Assembly (NCBI RefSeq): GCF_022234545.1
Contig: NZ_JAIEUI010000019.1
Span: forward strand, 1 to 64,000
Direction of reading: 5' to 3'
DNA from: Paenibacillus piscarius
GTDB lineage: Bacteria; Bacillota; Bacilli; Paenibacillales; Paenibacillaceae
Length of the DNA: 64,000 nucleotides
Below, one piece after another: positions 63,657 to 64,000 of the stretch (its first letter is position 1; each line of letters begins with the position of its first letter). The translations under genes were made by a program, and so were the position numbers. Under the pieces are notes generated by a model that was not told the origin of the DNA, searched no databases, and was given only the letters and a program-made list of their open reading frames with translations.

Positions 63657-64000
63657 TTATAGCGCTTGAACAGACTCCTCATAACGGGATAATGCGGTCC
63701 CGAGCCGCTGCACTGCCAGCGGCAGCTGCTCCGGCCGGGTGTGGGTGAAGTTGAGCCGCATGGCATTGCGCTGCGGCTGCTCCGGGTAGAACACTCCCCC
63801 GGGAACGAAGGCCACGCCCTCTTCCACGGCCAGCGGCAGCAGCTCTGCGGTATCAATGCCGGGGGACAGGCTCAGCCACAGGAACATGCCGCCGCGCGGT
63901 TCAAGGAAGCTTACGTCTTCACCGAAACGGGCGGTGAGCCCGGCCGATAGCAGCTTCATCCGTGACTTGTATTCACGGCATATCATCCGGATATGCTGCT
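63657..64000 (-). CDS. PLP-dependent aminotransferase, C-terminal part (gene runs off the window)
   Basis: The frame stays open to 64000, so the start lies beyond. The visible ~114 residues (HIRMICREYKSRMKLLSAGL, FLEPRGGMFLWLSLS, GVAFVPGGVFYP, RNAMRLNFTH) are the C-terminal domain of class I aminotransferases of the 2-aminoadipate/MocR-like type; the Arg in RLNF binds substrate carboxylate. Convergent with rnpB. Confidence 0.9.
   Translation of the reverse strand, partial: QHIRMICREYKSRMKLLSAGLTARFGEDVSFLEPRGGMFLWLSLSPGIDTAELLPLAVEEGVAFVPGGVFYPEQPQRNAMRLNFTHTRPEQLPLAVQRLGTALSRYEESVQAL

Noticed and set aside
1..64000. tRNA or 5S/16S/23S rRNA genes, prophage, complete insertion sequences
   Set aside because: None could be recognised by reading either strand; only rnpB and candidate small RNAs were found.

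Overview
The window looks like a chromosomal segment of a Paenibacillus-type Firmicute. It is moderately GC-rich with strong Shine-Dalgarno sites and carries a sporulation pair (yqfC-yqfD), an SLH-anchored subtilase, a T-box leader before glyQS and a Bacillales-like order of conserved genes. All calls come from reading the sequence; no database search was possible.

Layout. (1) 1-4300 is an AT-rich accessory island: an RHS/wapA-type core with a polymorphic-toxin C-terminus and a putative immunity gene, then a decayed orphan RHS tip cassette with its own intact immunity gene. Each cassette ends in a similar CCACATG hairpin. (2) 4316-13618 holds a large secreted subtilase with SLH domains (minus strand), two small unknown genes, a PAS-chemoreceptor-like protein, an ECF sigma factor with a DUF4179 membrane protein, and tag. 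(3) 13711-17698 is a translation-related cluster: prmA, an M50 protease, rsmE and mtaB. (4) 17946-23940 holds a secreted Ig-like repeat protein, a broken Rpn-family gene, a YqeW-like Na/Pi cotransporter on the minus strand and an rRNA methyltransferase. (5) 24085-29243 is an apparent iron-uptake locus: an AraC regulator and two IrtAB/YbtPQ-type ABC half-transporters, each unit with a Fur-like box at its promoter, plus a small unknown protein. (6) 29453-41816 is a DNA-repair block, addB-addA-sbcD-sbcC. (7) 41817-42480 is non-coding: a candidate structured small RNA, a tandem array of four 51-bp hairpin units, and a duplicated extended -10 promoter. (8) 42497-63077 is the housekeeping run hit, rpsU, yqeY, yqfC, yqfD, phoH, yqfF, ybeY, dgkA, cdd, [1.2-kb repeat-rich gap], era, yqzL, recO, T-box, glyQ, glyS, yqxD, dnaG, sigA, a membrane protein, trmK and yqfO. 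(9) 63094-64000 has RNase P RNA (class A-like) with promoter and terminator, and the end of a minus-strand aminotransferase.

Functionally, the RHS island is a competition module and the Fur-box locus handles ferric-siderophore uptake. addAB/sbcCD process DNA ends. The long housekeeping run couples ribosome and tRNA maturation, membrane lipid recycling, glycyl-tRNA charging, priming of replication and the vegetative sigma factor. The least explained DNA lies in two gaps (41.8-42.5 kb and 50.0-51.2 kb), each packed with short palindromic repeats, and in the structured RNA candidates at 41880-41990 and 43690-43820.
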